This document shows, piece after piece, positions 8,324 through 18,114 of a stretch of 64,000 bases of DNA (the first letter of the stretch is position 1; every line of letters begins with the position of its first letter). The DNA is from Nocardiopsis alborubida (lineage in GTDB: Bacteria > Actinomycetota > Actinomycetes > Streptosporangiales > Streptosporangiaceae), in the NCBI RefSeq assembly GCF_012396365.1, contig NZ_JAAXPG010000001.1, positions 372,001 through 436,000 on the forward strand, read 5' to 3'. The notes below the pieces were generated by a model. It was not told the DNA's origin, ran no database searches, and was given only the letters and a program-made list of their open reading frames with translations. The position numbers and the translations under genes were made by a program.

Positions 8324-8602
8324 ATGAGCGCCAGCGTCCGCGTGCCCACCATCCTGCGCACCTACACCAACGACGCCTCCGAGGTCTCCGCCGAGGGCGC
8401 CACCCTGGCCGAGGTCCTCGACGACCTGGAGGCCAACTACCCCGGCATCCGCGCCCGCATCCTGGACGACGGCGGCAAGGTGCGCCGCTTCGTCAACGTC
8501 TACATCGGCGACGAGGACGTGCGCTTCGAGAAGGGCCTCCAGACCGAGGTCGCCGACGGCGCCCAGGTCTCCATCATCCCGGCGGTCGCCGGGGGCTGCT
8601 GA
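8324..8602 (+). CDS. MoaD/ThiS-type sulfur carrier protein, CysO-like, ending GGC
   Basis: This 92-aa ubiquitin-fold protein resembles mycobacterial CysO throughout: VRVPTILRTYT at the start, LDDLEANYPGIRARI in the helix, RFVNVYIGDEDVRF, and ISIIPAVAGG-type ending. Carriers of this kind are adenylated at the C-terminal Gly-Gly and converted to a thiocarboxylate that donates sulfide to a PLP enzyme. Here one extra residue, Cys, follows the diglycine (AVAGGC then stop). Carriers with extra residues, such as QbsE or HcyS, are trimmed by a JAMM/Mec-type protease before activation; a Mec-like enzyme would be expected elsewhere. GAAGGAAG lies seven bases before the ATG. It follows the ThrC-like gene in the same direction after 281 bp containing repeat A. 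Confidence 0.88.
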   Translation: MSASVRVPTILRTYTNDASEVSAEGATLAEVLDDLEANYPGIRARILDDGGKVRRFVNVYIGDEDVRFEKGLQTEVADGAQVSIIPAVAGGC

Positions 8603-8614
8603 GTCCCACCGCGA

Positions 8615-8652
8615 GGGGCGGCCGCGGCGCGTCAGGGCGCCGGGGCCGCCCC
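8615..8652 (+). terminator. Hairpin terminator after the sulfur carrier gene
   Basis: GGGGCGGCC pairs with GGCCGCCCC around an inner GC-rich stem. It lies 12 bases after the stop codon and closes the riboswitch-controlled unit. Confidence 0.65.
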
Positions 8653-8775
8653 TTCGGCGTTCACCGGAGGGCCGGCGCGGGCGGTCGGGGCCCACGGGGT
8701 TTCCGGAGGGCCGGTGCGGGCGACCGCACCGGAAAACCCGGTGCGCCCGGAATCGGCGCTGTCTAGCCTGTGCGC

Positions 8776-9258
8776 ATGGGCATCGAGATCCGGCTGTTCC
8801 GGGAACCCGACAGGGAAGCGGTCATCGCTCTGGCACTGCGCGCGTGGGAACCGGTGCACGCGTCGCTGCGCCGGGTCCTGGGCGAGGAGGTCTACCCGGT
8901 CCTGGTCCCGGACTGGCGGCGGAGCCAGCACGACGAGGTGGCCGGGAGCGTCGACGCCGACGACCAGCGGGTGTGGGTCGCCGAGGCCGACGGCGCGGTC
9001 GCGGGCTTCGCCACCGCCAGGATGCTGCCCGACGACGACATGGGGGAGATCCACCTGCTCGCCGTCGACCCCGGCCACCAGGGGAGGGGCATCGGGACGG
9101 CGCTGACCGGGGCCGCCACCGACTGGATCCGCGAGCAGGGCGCTGCGGTGGCCGTGGTCGAGACGGGCGGTGACGACGGGCACGCCCCGGCCCGCGCCAC
9201 CTACGAGCGCGCCGGCTACACCGCGCTGCCGATCGTGCGGTACTTCCGCAAGCTGTGA
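8776..9258 (+). CDS. GNAT family N-acetyltransferase
   Basis: This 160-aa protein has the GNAT fold that transfers an acetyl group from acetyl-CoA to an amine. The acetyl-CoA pyrophosphate loop is LLAVDPGHQGRGIGTALT (R/QxxGxG/A motif A), and the C-terminal motif B is ARATYERAGYTALPIVRYFRKL. The acceptor substrate is unknown. The ATG at 8776 has no ribosome binding site, and TAGCCT lies about ten bases upstream, so a leaderless transcript is likely. A GTG two codons upstream is the alternative start. Confidence 0.85.
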   Translation: MGIEIRLFREPDREAVIALALRAWEPVHASLRRVLGEEVYPVLVPDWRRSQHDEVAGSVDADDQRVWVAEADGAVAGFATARMLPDDDMGEIHLLAVDPGHQGRGIGTALTGAATDWIREQGAAVAVVETGGDDGHAPARATYERAGYTALPIVRYFRKL

Positions 9259-9342
9259 TGCCTGGTGGCCTGGTCGGGGCGCGCCGGACCGCGGCGCCGC
9301 TGCTCGTAGGCTGGAAGGGATTCCGGTCGAACGAGGGTGGAG

Positions 9343-9936
9343 ATGTCGGCGACACGGCTGTTGGTCCTGGGTGTGGTGCGCATGGAGGGGCAGGCCCACG
9401 GATACCGGGTGGGTCGTCAGCTCCTGGACTGGGGAACCGAGCACTGGGCCAACATCAAGTGGGGCTCCATCTACCACGCCCTGCGCAAGCTCTCCCAGGA
9501 GGGCAGGCTGCGCGAGTTCGTCGCCGAGGGGGACGAGGTGGTCGACCGCGTCTCCTACGCGATCACCGGGGACGGCGAGGCCGAGCTGTACCGCCTCATC
9601 CGCCGTGGGCTCGCCCGCAGGGAGGACCCCGCGATGCTCTTCGCGGCGGTCACCCTCATGACCGCCCTGCCGCGCGCGGAGGTCGTCGGCCTGCTGGAAC
9701 AGCGCCTGGAGCTGTTGGAGAGGACCGACGAGGAGCTGCGGCCCTCCGACGGGTGGGGCAAGCCGGTGCACGTGCGCGAGCTCTTCGGCCTGTGGCGGGG
9801 CACGATCGGGGCCGAGGCCAGCTGGACGCGCGGCCTCGTCGCCTCCCTGCGGGCCGGGGAGTACACCATGGCCGACGACGGCCCCGACGCGTTCGGGCTG
9901 CCCCCGGTGCCGGGGGCGGCCGCCCGCGACCGCTGA
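9343..9936 (+). CDS. PadR family transcriptional regulator
   Basis: This 197-aa regulator has the PadR winged helix at the N-terminus: LLVLGVVRMEGQAHGYRVGRQL, then IKWGSIYHALRKLSQEGRL (recognition helix and wing), then VSYAITGDGEAELYRLI. The rest is a longer helical dimerisation and effector region. Homologues next to drug ABC exporters repress them and release on binding the drug. The DrrAB-type pair begins 167 bp downstream on the same strand, with AT-rich dyads in between that are the likely operators. The ATG at 9343 follows GAGGGTGGAG directly; a GTG two codons upstream is possible. Confidence 0.88.
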   Translation: MSATRLLVLGVVRMEGQAHGYRVGRQLLDWGTEHWANIKWGSIYHALRKLSQEGRLREFVAEGDEVVDRVSYAITGDGEAELYRLIRRGLARREDPAMLFAAVTLMTALPRAEVVGLLEQRLELLERTDEELRPSDGWGKPVHVRELFGLWRGTIGAEASWTRGLVASLRAGEYTMADDGPDAFGLPPVPGAAARDR

Positions 9937-10030
9937 CCCGGCGGCGCTCCGGTCCCGTCGCCTCGGCCTTCCTTCGTCCGGGCGGGTCCCTCCCCGCTGT
10001 CCGGGGCGGACCCCGGGGGCGGACCGAGCT

Positions 10031-10096
10031 CTTATTAAAGTTTGAATATCCCGCCGGGGTGGTGCACACTCTCTCTCGTACTCAAGTTTTAATAAG
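10031..10096 (+). promoter_or_regulatory. Twin AT-rich dyads, likely PadR operator, in the exporter promoter
   Basis: CTTATTAAAGTTTGA (10031-10045) and TCAAGTTTTAATAAG (10082-10096) are inverted copies differing at two positions. Each is itself a near-palindrome of the TATTAAA-N2-TTGA type. They stand out sharply from the GC-rich surroundings, and the second abuts the ribosome binding site AAGGAGAGGG of the ATPase gene. The pair brackets a possible promoter with TTGAAT at 10042-10047. Binding at both sites could loop or block it. Confidence 0.75.
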
Positions 10097-10103
10097 GAGA
10101 GGG

Positions 10104-11075
10104 ATGATCCACACACGTGGGCTGACCCGCGACTTCCGGGTCGGCAAGGAGGTCGTCCAGGCCGTCCGCGGCGTCGACATCGACGTCGCCGAGGGCGAGC
10201 TCGTCGCCCTGCTCGGACCGAACGGCGCGGGGAAGTCGACCACGCTGCGCATGCTCACCACCCTGCTGGAACCCACCTCGGGCACCGCCGTGGTCGCGGG
10301 GCACGACGTCCGCACCGCACCCGCCAGGGTGCGCCGGGGGATCGGCTTCGTCGGCCAGGGGCACGGCGCCGGGGAGGACCAGCGGGCCCGGGAGGAGCTG
10401 TACACGCAGGGGCTGCTGTACGGGCTCGACCGGCGCACCGCGCGCCGCCGCGCCGACGAACTCCTCGACCAGCTGGAGCTGGGCGGGGCCGCCGACCGCG
10501 AGGTCACCAAGCTCTCCGGCGGACAGCGCAGGCGCTTCGACATCGCCATGGGGCTCATCCACGAGCCGAAGCTGCTGTTCCTGGACGAGCCCTCCACCGG
10601 ACTCGACCCGCACAGCCGCGCCAACCTGTGGGGGCACATCGCCCGGCTGCGCGACCGGATGGGCACCACGGTCGTGCTCACCACCCACTACCTCGACGAG
10701 GCCGACGACATGGCCGAGCGGGTCCTGGTCATCGACCACGGCAGGGTCATCGCCGACGGCACCGCCGACGAGCTCAAGGGCAAGGTCTCCGGCGACCTGG
10801 TCAGCCTCACCGTGCCGGACGCCGAACAGGCGCGCACCGCCGCCGGGATCGCCGAGCGGGTGCCCTCCGCCGGAACGGCGGAGGTGCTCGCGGAAGCGGG
10901 GCGCGACGCCGAGGTGCGCCTGCGCGTGGAACGCGGGGACACCGTGCTGCCCGAGCTGCTGCGCGGGCTGGACGCGGCCGGGGTCCCGCTGCTCGCCGTC
11001 CGGGTGCAGCGGCCCACGCTGGACGACGTGTTCCTGACCCTGACCGGACGCAGCCTGAGGGAGGAGGGGGCATGA
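10104..11075 (+). CDS. DrrA-type ABC exporter ATP-binding protein
   Basis: This 323-aa ATPase belongs to the daunorubicin-resistance (DrrA) group that powers efflux of hydrophobic drugs. Walker A is GPNGAGKST near residue 42, followed by the Q-loop, the signature LSGGQRRR, Walker B LLFLDEPSTGLD, and the switch histidine in VVLTTHYLDEADDM. The C-terminal third (about 225-323) is the DrrA-specific regulatory extension ending VQRPTLDDVFLTLTGRSLR. The ATG at 10104 is directly preceded by AAGGAGAGGG. Its stop overlaps the permease start as ATGA, so the two are translationally coupled. The AT-rich dyads upstream suggest repression by the adjacent PadR. Confidence 0.93.
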   Translation: MIHTRGLTRDFRVGKEVVQAVRGVDIDVAEGELVALLGPNGAGKSTTLRMLTTLLEPTSGTAVVAGHDVRTAPARVRRGIGFVGQGHGAGEDQRAREELYTQGLLYGLDRRTARRRADELLDQLELGGAADREVTKLSGGQRRRFDIAMGLIHEPKLLFLDEPSTGLDPHSRANLWGHIARLRDRMGTTVVLTTHYLDEADDMAERVLVIDHGRVIADGTADELKGKVSGDLVSLTVPDAEQARTAAGIAERVPSAGTAEVLAEAGRDAEVRLRVERGDTVLPELLRGLDAAGVPLLAVRVQRPTLDDVFLTLTGRSLREEGA

Positions 11076-11905
11076 GCTTCCACGAGGTGACCGGAACCCC
11101 GGCGGAGGCGACCGGGGAGGAGCGGACCGGGACGGAGGCGACCGGGGTGCGGGGGCCGGGCCTGTTGCGCGACACCGCGACCGTCTTCGCCCGCCAGATG
11201 CGGCCGTTCCTGCACCGGCCGCTGATGCTGTTCTTCGGCATGCTGCAACCGGTGCTGTACCTGGTGCTGTTCGCGCCCCTGCTGACGGGGCTGGCCGGTG
11301 CCGAGGGGCAGGACCCCTGGCAGTGGTTCGTCCCCGGTCTGCTGGTGATGCTCGGTCTGTTCACGGCCGGGTTCGCCGGTTTCGGGCTGTTGCCGGAGAT
11401 GTCCTCCGGAGCGCACGAGCGGCTGCTGGCCACCCCGGTGAGCCGGGTCTCCCTGCTGCTGGGACGGGTCCTGCGCGACGTGGCGATGATGCTGGCGCAG
11501 ATGGTGCTCATCCTCGTGCTGGTGGTGCCGCTCGGGTTCGACGCGTCGTTCGCGGGCGCCGTCGTGGGGCTGCTCCTGCTCGCCGTCCTGGGCGCGGGGC
11601 TGTCCACGCTGTCGTACCTGACGGCCCTGGCGGTCAAGCAGACCTACGTGTTCGCGCCCATCGTGCAGACGCTGATCATGCCGCTGATGCTGCTGTCCGG
11701 CGTGCTGCTGCCGATGGAACTGGCACCGCCGTGGCTGTACGCGCTCTCGCGGGCCAACCCGGTGGCCTACGTGGTGGACGCCGAGCGCGCCCTGTTCGCC
11801 GGGCAGTGGGACGCGTCGGTCGCGGTCGGCTGGGCCGTGGCGGTGGTGCTGGCGGTCGCGGCGCTGGCCGGGGGGTCGCGGGCGATGCGCCGCCTCAGCT
11901 CCTGA
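11072..11905 (+). CDS. DrrB-type ABC-2 transporter permease
   Basis: This 277-aa membrane protein is the permease partner of the preceding ATPase. After a short Thr/Glu-rich N-terminal tail (about 35 residues), six predicted membrane segments follow in the ABC-2 arrangement: LMLFFGMLQPVLYLVLF, the FVPGLLVMLGLFTAGFAGFG pair, a region around MMLAQMVLILVLVVPLGF, LLLLAVLGAGLSTLSYL, IMPLMLLSGVLLPM and VAVVLAVAALAG. The motif SGVLLPMELAPPWLYALSRANPVAYVVD is typical of DrrB-type proteins. Transport substrate is unknown; self-resistance or xenobiotic efflux is plausible. Confidence 0.9.
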   Translation: MSFHEVTGTPAEATGEERTGTEATGVRGPGLLRDTATVFARQMRPFLHRPLMLFFGMLQPVLYLVLFAPLLTGLAGAEGQDPWQWFVPGLLVMLGLFTAGFAGFGLLPEMSSGAHERLLATPVSRVSLLLGRVLRDVAMMLAQMVLILVLVVPLGFDASFAGAVVGLLLLAVLGAGLSTLSYLTALAVKQTYVFAPIVQTLIMPLMLLSGVLLPMELAPPWLYALSRANPVAYVVDAERALFAGQWDASVAVGWAVAVVLAVAALAGGSRAMRRLSS

Positions 11906-12106
11906 CCTCGGCTCCACTGCCGCGCGGCGGGGCGGGGCCCGGTCGGGGCGGCCTCGGAACCGGGTCGGAGCGGGACCGGAGCCGTGCGCCGGGAGAAGGC
12001 CGAACCGGCGCGCGACTCCGTCCGCTCAACGCGGAAACCCCCATGTCATACGGTGTTTGTGCAGGTAGATGCGGAAATGCCGGGATGGAAAATCGTGACC
12101 ACATCG

Positions 12107-12133
12107 TTTGCACTCGCCGGGGTCGAGTGCTAA
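12107..12133 (+). promoter_or_regulatory. CIRCE operator 1 (one mismatch)
   Basis: TTTGCACTC, nine bases, GAGTGCTAA: the HrcA-binding CIRCE element with one mismatch in the left arm. It overlaps a plausible promoter (TTGCAC at 12108 and TAAAAA at 12131). Confidence 0.88.
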
Positions 12134-12145
12134 AAAGGGAACTGG

Positions 12146-13929
<1,784 letters not shown>

Positions 13930-14002
13930 CAGGTCCGTGAGATCTCGGGCCCCCGGGCCCGCAGGTGTCTGAGGTCCGGATACGCGACCTCGCCCGCGAC
14001 GA

Positions 14003-14033
14003 CCGGGCGGCCCCTTCGGGGGCCGCCCGGTTT
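14003..14033 (+). terminator. groEL terminator
   Basis: A 12-bp perfect stem CCGGGCGGCCCC / GGGGCCGCCCGG with a TTCG tetraloop is followed by TTT, 73 bp after the groEL stop. Confidence 0.9.
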
Positions 14034-14066
14034 CGCCTTCTCCAGGCGAAACCGGCGCGGGCGGCA

Positions 14067-14345
14067 CTGTCGCAACGGGACTACCTGCTGGGCACCTGGC
14101 GAGAGCTGGACGTGCCCGACGGTTGGCGGGCCGAGATCATCGATGACAACGGAGTCGTGCTCGTGGCTCCCCCGTCCGACCCCCGCAACCACATCGCGGT
14201 CCGGGTGAACCGGATGCCCGGGCAGGTCCCTCCCGACGGCTGGGACGTCTATCAGCCCCTGGGCATCCAGTTGCAGACGGTCGAGCGGCTCTACATGCCT
14301 GACCTCGTTGTCCTGCCGGAGGACGTCGTCCTCGACCCGTCACGG
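14067..14345 (+). pseudogene. Truncated Uma2-family (DUF820) endonuclease relic
   Basis: The translated stretch reads YLLGTWRELDVPDGWRAEII, then DDNGVVLVAPPSDPRNHIAV, then YQPLGIQLQTVERLYMPDLV. This is the first half of an Uma2/DUF820 protein, a PD-(D/E)XK-like family abundant in Streptomyces-type genomes. Full-length members are about 190 aa. Here similarity stops after about 90 residues (VVLPEDVVLDPS), so the part with the second acidic residue and Lys is gone. No start codon or ribosome binding site is evident because the 5' end runs into the groEL terminator. The residue after the break has no family likeness. It is a dead remnant lying between groEL and the ABC exporter. Confidence 0.65.
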
Positions 14346-14422
14346 ACCCCCTGCCCGGCGGATCAGGTCTCTGCCCCGACCAGCGGCCCTCCCGAGGACG
14401 CGGGCGGCGGCCCGAGGGTTTT

Positions 14423-16375
14423 TCAGCCCGCGCCGTGCCAGGCCCGCCACAGGTCGGCGTAGGAGCCGCCGCGGGCCAGCAGCTCGTCGTGGCTGCCCAG
14501 CTCGCTGATCCGGCCGTCCTCCACCACCGCGATCCGGTCGGCGTCGTGCGCGGTGTGCAGCCGGTGCGCGATGGCCACCACCGTACGGCCCGACAGCACC
14601 CCCGCCAGCGAGCGCTCCAGGTGGCGGGCCGAACGCGGATCCATCAGGGACGTGGCCTCGTCCAGCACCAGCACGTCCGGGTCGGCCAGCACCACGCGGG
14701 CCAGGGCGAGCTGCTGCACGTGGGCCGGGTCCAGCGGGGCGTCGCCCGACCCCACCCGCGTGCCCAGCCCGTCCGGCAGCGCGCGCACCCAGGACTCGGC
14801 GTCCACGGCGGCCAGGGCCTCCCACAGGCGTTCCTCGTCCACCGCGGCCGCGCCCTCGGGCCGGTCCAACGCCAGCGCCAGGTTCTCGGCGATCGTTCCC
14901 CGGAACATGTGACTCTCCTGGCTCAGCAGGATCGCCCGCGCGCGCCGTTCCTCGGGAGGCAGGGCCGACACCGGCGCCCCGCTCACGCGGACACCGCCCG
15001 AGGTGGGCGGGTGCACGCCCGCGATCAGCTTGCCCAGGGTCGACTTGCCCGCGCCGCTCGGGCCCACCACGGCCAGGCGTTCGCCGGGCGCCAGCACCAG
15101 GTCGACGCCGTGCAGGACCTCCGTGCCGGTGTAGCCGAAGCGCACGTCCTCCACCCGCACCTCGCCGGGGCGGGCGGTCCGGGGCGCGTCCGCCACGGAG
15201 GGCAGGGGCGCCTTCCCAGCCGGTTCCCCGGCCAGCTCCACACCCAGCAGCCTGCGCATGCTCGTGAAGCCCATCATCAGGCTGTCCACCTGGTCCAGCA
15301 GCTGGTCCAGGGGCCGCCCCATCTGCCTGCTGAGGAAGACCGCGGTGGCGATCCCGCCCAGGCTCAGCGACCCGTCCGCGTACAGCAGGCCCGCCACCAG
15401 GAAGGTCAGCGCGATCGGGAGCATGTACCCGAGTTCCAGCGGCGGGTACCAGACGCAGCGCAGCCACAGCGTGTACCGCTCCGCCGCGTAGGCACGGCCC
15501 ACCTTCTGCTCGTTGAGCGCGATCCGCCGGGCCTGCCGTCCCAGCGACTCGATGGTGTGCGCGCCCTCCACGGTGTCGGTCACGCTCTGGGTCAGTTCCG
15601 AGTAGGTGCCCAGCTCGCGCACGTACCCGTCCGGGGCCCTGCGGGCGTACCAGCGCGTGGACACCCACAGCACGGGCAGGGAGGGCAGCCACGCCAGCAA
15701 CAGGAGCGGGTGCAGGACGGCGAGCGCCGTGGTGACGACCACCAGGGTCACCGAGCTCACCGCCATCACCGGTACCGAGACGCGCACGGTGTGGCTCAGA
15801 TGGCCGATGTCGCGGCCGGTGCGCGCCACCAGGTCGCCGGTACCCGCCCGTTCCACCACCCCCATCGGGAGCCGGAGCACCGCGCGCACGAACTCCTCGC
15901 GCAGCTCGGCCAGCACGCTCTCGCCGAACCGGATCGAGGCCGCCACGGACGCCAGGGTGAACCCGGCGTGCAGCACCAGCGCCACGACGATGAGTCCGGC
16001 GAGCACGTCGACGCGCGAGGCCGTCTGGTCCGCGGTTCCGGAGAGGGGCCCGGCTGAGGCCCCGCCCGCGCGCACGGTGTCGATGATCAGGCCCAGGATC
16101 CAGGGTGAGGCCAGCGCCATGAGCGCGGCCGTCCCGTACAGGAGCACGACGACGGCGAGCAGGCGTCCGTGCTCGCGCCCGGCGCGGCGCAGCCGCCTCC
16201 ACACGGCCGCGACCGGTGCGATCGGCAGTCCCGTCGCGCGGTGCTCCGTGGGTGCGGGGACGGGTGCGGCGGGCGTCCCGGATGCCCGGGACGCGGTGGA
16301 CGCGTCGGATGTTCTGGACGCCGCGGACGCCTCGGGCGGGCCGAGGGTCTCGGCGTCGTCGGCGGCCCGGGTCAT
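14423..16375 (-). CDS. ABC exporter half-transporter, catalytic subunit (intact Walker A/B, degenerate signature)
   Basis: This 650-aa half-transporter has an N-terminal Ala/Ser/Thr-rich tail (about 60 residues), six predicted TM helices and a nucleotide-binding domain. Walker A is intact (GPSGAGKST), Walker B and catalytic Glu are intact (VLVLDEATSLMD), and the switch His is present (VVAIAHRLHTAHDADRI). The LSGGQ signature is lost, reading LDPAHVQQLALAR. Its partner just upstream in the operon has the reverse pattern, so the two should form a heterodimer with one working ATP site. The start ATG (complement 16373-16375) overlaps the partner's stop as ATGA. Substrate is unknown; lipid, peptide or drug export is possible. 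Confidence 0.9.
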   Translation of the reverse strand: MTRAADDAETLGPPEASAASRTSDASTASRASGTPAAPVPAPTEHRATGLPIAPVAAVWRRLRRAGREHGRLLAVVVLLYGTAALMALASPWILGLIIDTVRAGGASAGPLSGTADQTASRVDVLAGLIVVALVLHAGFTLASVAASIRFGESVLAELREEFVRAVLRLPMGVVERAGTGDLVARTGRDIGHLSHTVRVSVPVMAVSSVTLVVVTTALAVLHPLLLLAWLPSLPVLWVSTRWYARRAPDGYVRELGTYSELTQSVTDTVEGAHTIESLGRQARRIALNEQKVGRAYAAERYTLWLRCVWYPPLELGYMLPIALTFLVAGLLYADGSLSLGGIATAVFLSRQMGRPLDQLLDQVDSLMMGFTSMRRLLGVELAGEPAGKAPLPSVADAPRTARPGEVRVEDVRFGYTGTEVLHGVDLVLAPGERLAVVGPSGAGKSTLGKLIAGVHPPTSGGVRVSGAPVSALPPEERRARAILLSQESHMFRGTIAENLALALDRPEGAAAVDEERLWEALAAVDAESWVRALPDGLGTRVGSGDAPLDPAHVQQLALARVVLADPDVLVLDEATSLMDPRSARHLERSLAGVLSGRTVVAIAHRLHTAHDADRIAVVEDGRISELGSHDELLARGGSYADLWRAWHGAG

Positions 16376-18114
16376 GGCTTCCCCTCCGCGGGAACGGCGC
16401 GCAGGACGGTGGCGGCGTAGCGGGGGGACTCGGCGAGGAGACCGCGGTGGGTCCCCTCGGCCGTGAGGCGGCCGCCCTCGACGAACTGCACGTGGTCGGT
16501 GTGGTCGAGCAGCAGTGGGCTGGTGGTGACCAGGCCGGTCGTGCGCCCCGCCCGCTCGGCGGGCAGCCCGGCGGCGATCGCGGCCTCGGAGTGGGCGTCC
16601 ACGGCGGAGGCGGGCTCCACCAGGACCAGGATCTCCGGCTCCAGGGCCAGGGCGCGGGCCAGGCGCAGGCGCTGCTGCTGGCCGCCGGAGTACTCGCGGC
16701 CGCGCTCGGTGAGCAGCGCGTCCAGCCCGGCGGCGGACTGGCGCACCACGTCGTCGGCGTGCGCGGCGCGCACGACCTCGGCGAGGCGTTCGTCGGAGAT
16801 CCCCTGGTCCGGGGACAGTTCGCCGCGCAGGGTTCCGGAGAACAGGTGCGCGTCGTTGGTGGCCACCAGGACGCGGCGGCGCACCAGGGACCGGGGCAGG
16901 TCGCGCAGGCGCACGGTCCGGCCGGTGTCCGTCTCGACCAGCACGGCGTCCGCGCCCTCCTCGTCCCGGTAGCGCCCCAGGCGTTCGGCGATGGCGGTGG
17001 CGTCGGAGGGGTCGGCGCAGACCACGCCGGTGGTGCGGTGCGCGGCGAGGGTCACCCCGCTGCCCGGGTCGTGCAGGTCGCAGGGGCCGGTCGGTTCCGG
17101 CTCGGGGCGCTCGGGGTCGGGGTGGTCGTGCTCCAGACGCAGCACGCGCACCACGCGCCCCGCGGCCACCCGGGCCGAGACGAACAGGGACAGGGAGCGC
17201 ATCAGGTGGCGCACCGTCATGGACAGCGTGCCGGTGTAACCGTAGAAGGCGACGAGCTGGCCGACGGTGATCTCCCCGGTCAGGGTCAGGCGCGCCCCGT
17301 ACCAGACGATGCCGACCAGGAGCAGGCCCGGGAGGAGCTCGCGCACGGCGTTGAGGGCGGCGTCCACCCAGCCCACGCGCATGGTGGCGGAGCGGACCCG
17401 CTGGGAGGCGGTGCGGTAGCGGTGGTCCACGGTGCGCTCGCCGCCCACGCCCCGGAGCACGCGCAGGCCCGCGACCAGGTCGGTGGCCAGGGTGGTGAGC
17501 TCGGCCTGCCGGTCGCGCTGGTGCTCCTGGCGACGGGAGAACAGGCTCAGCAGGGGCACCATCCCCGCCATGATGAGCGGGACCGACACCAGGACGATGA
17601 CGCCGAAGGTGACGTGCGAGGTGAGCATGAAGGCGCTGACCGCGGCCACCGCCAAGAGGGAGGACAGGATCTGCCCCGCCGTCTCGTAGAAGTCTCCGAC
17701 GCGGTCGATGTCCTCGGTGCCCACGGCCACCACCTCGCCGGAGGGCAGCCGCCGGGTGAGCGTGGGACCCATGCGTACGGAGTGGTTGGTGACCACCTGG
17801 ATGGTCCGGTAGGCGGACGCGTACCAGTTGAAGCACTCGGCCCGGTGGGCGAGGGGGATGAGGGCGACGGCGGTCGCGACGAGCGCGCTGAGGACGCCGA
17901 ACCAGCCCAGGAGGGCGCCCGGGTCCCCGCGGGTGACCCCGGAGTCGAGGGCGGCGCCGAGCGCGGCGGAGATGAGTACGCCGTTGACCATGAAGGCGCC
18001 TGTGACCGTCCCCGACCACAGCAGTGAGCGGCGCTCCCTCCGGACGAGCCACCACAGGAACCGGTCGGCCGACCGGCGTTCGGGAACGCCCGCGGGCTGG
18101 GGAAGTGTGCGCAC
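16372..18114 (-). CDS. ABC exporter half-transporter, non-catalytic partner (intact signature, dead Walker A/B)
   Basis: This half-transporter of about 580 aa is the first gene of the pair. Its TM region spans roughly residues 25-310. In the nucleotide-binding domain the signature is good (EYSGGQQQRLRLARALALEP), but Walker A is unrecognisable (GVVCADPSDATAIAERLG where GPxGxGKST belongs), Walker B reads ILVLVEPASAVD with Val for Asp, and the H-loop His is Ser (VTTSPLLL). It can only contribute the LSGGQ half of the partner's ATP site. GTG at 18114 is chosen because it follows a TACAGT-like -10 and overlaps a perfect dyad; a GTG at 18153 would add 13 residues. Confidence 0.87.
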   Translation of the reverse strand: MRTLPQPAGVPERRSADRFLWWLVRRERRSLLWSGTVTGAFMVNGVLISAALGAALDSGVTRGDPGALLGWFGVLSALVATAVALIPLAHRAECFNWYASAYRTIQVVTNHSVRMGPTLTRRLPSGEVVAVGTEDIDRVGDFYETAGQILSSLLAVAAVSAFMLTSHVTFGVIVLVSVPLIMAGMVPLLSLFSRRQEHQRDRQAELTTLATDLVAGLRVLRGVGGERTVDHRYRTASQRVRSATMRVGWVDAALNAVRELLPGLLLVGIVWYGARLTLTGEITVGQLVAFYGYTGTLSMTVRHLMRSLSLFVSARVAAGRVVRVLRLEHDHPDPERPEPEPTGPCDLHDPGSGVTLAAHRTTGVVCADPSDATAIAERLGRYRDEEGADAVLVETDTGRTVRLRDLPRSLVRRRVLVATNDAHLFSGTLRGELSPDQGISDERLAEVVRAAHADDVVRQSAAGLDALLTERGREYSGGQQQRLRLARALALEPEILVLVEPASAVDAHSEAAIAAGLPAERAGRTTGLVTTSPLLLDHTDHVQFVEGGRLTAEGTHRGLLAESPRYAATVLRAVPAEGKP

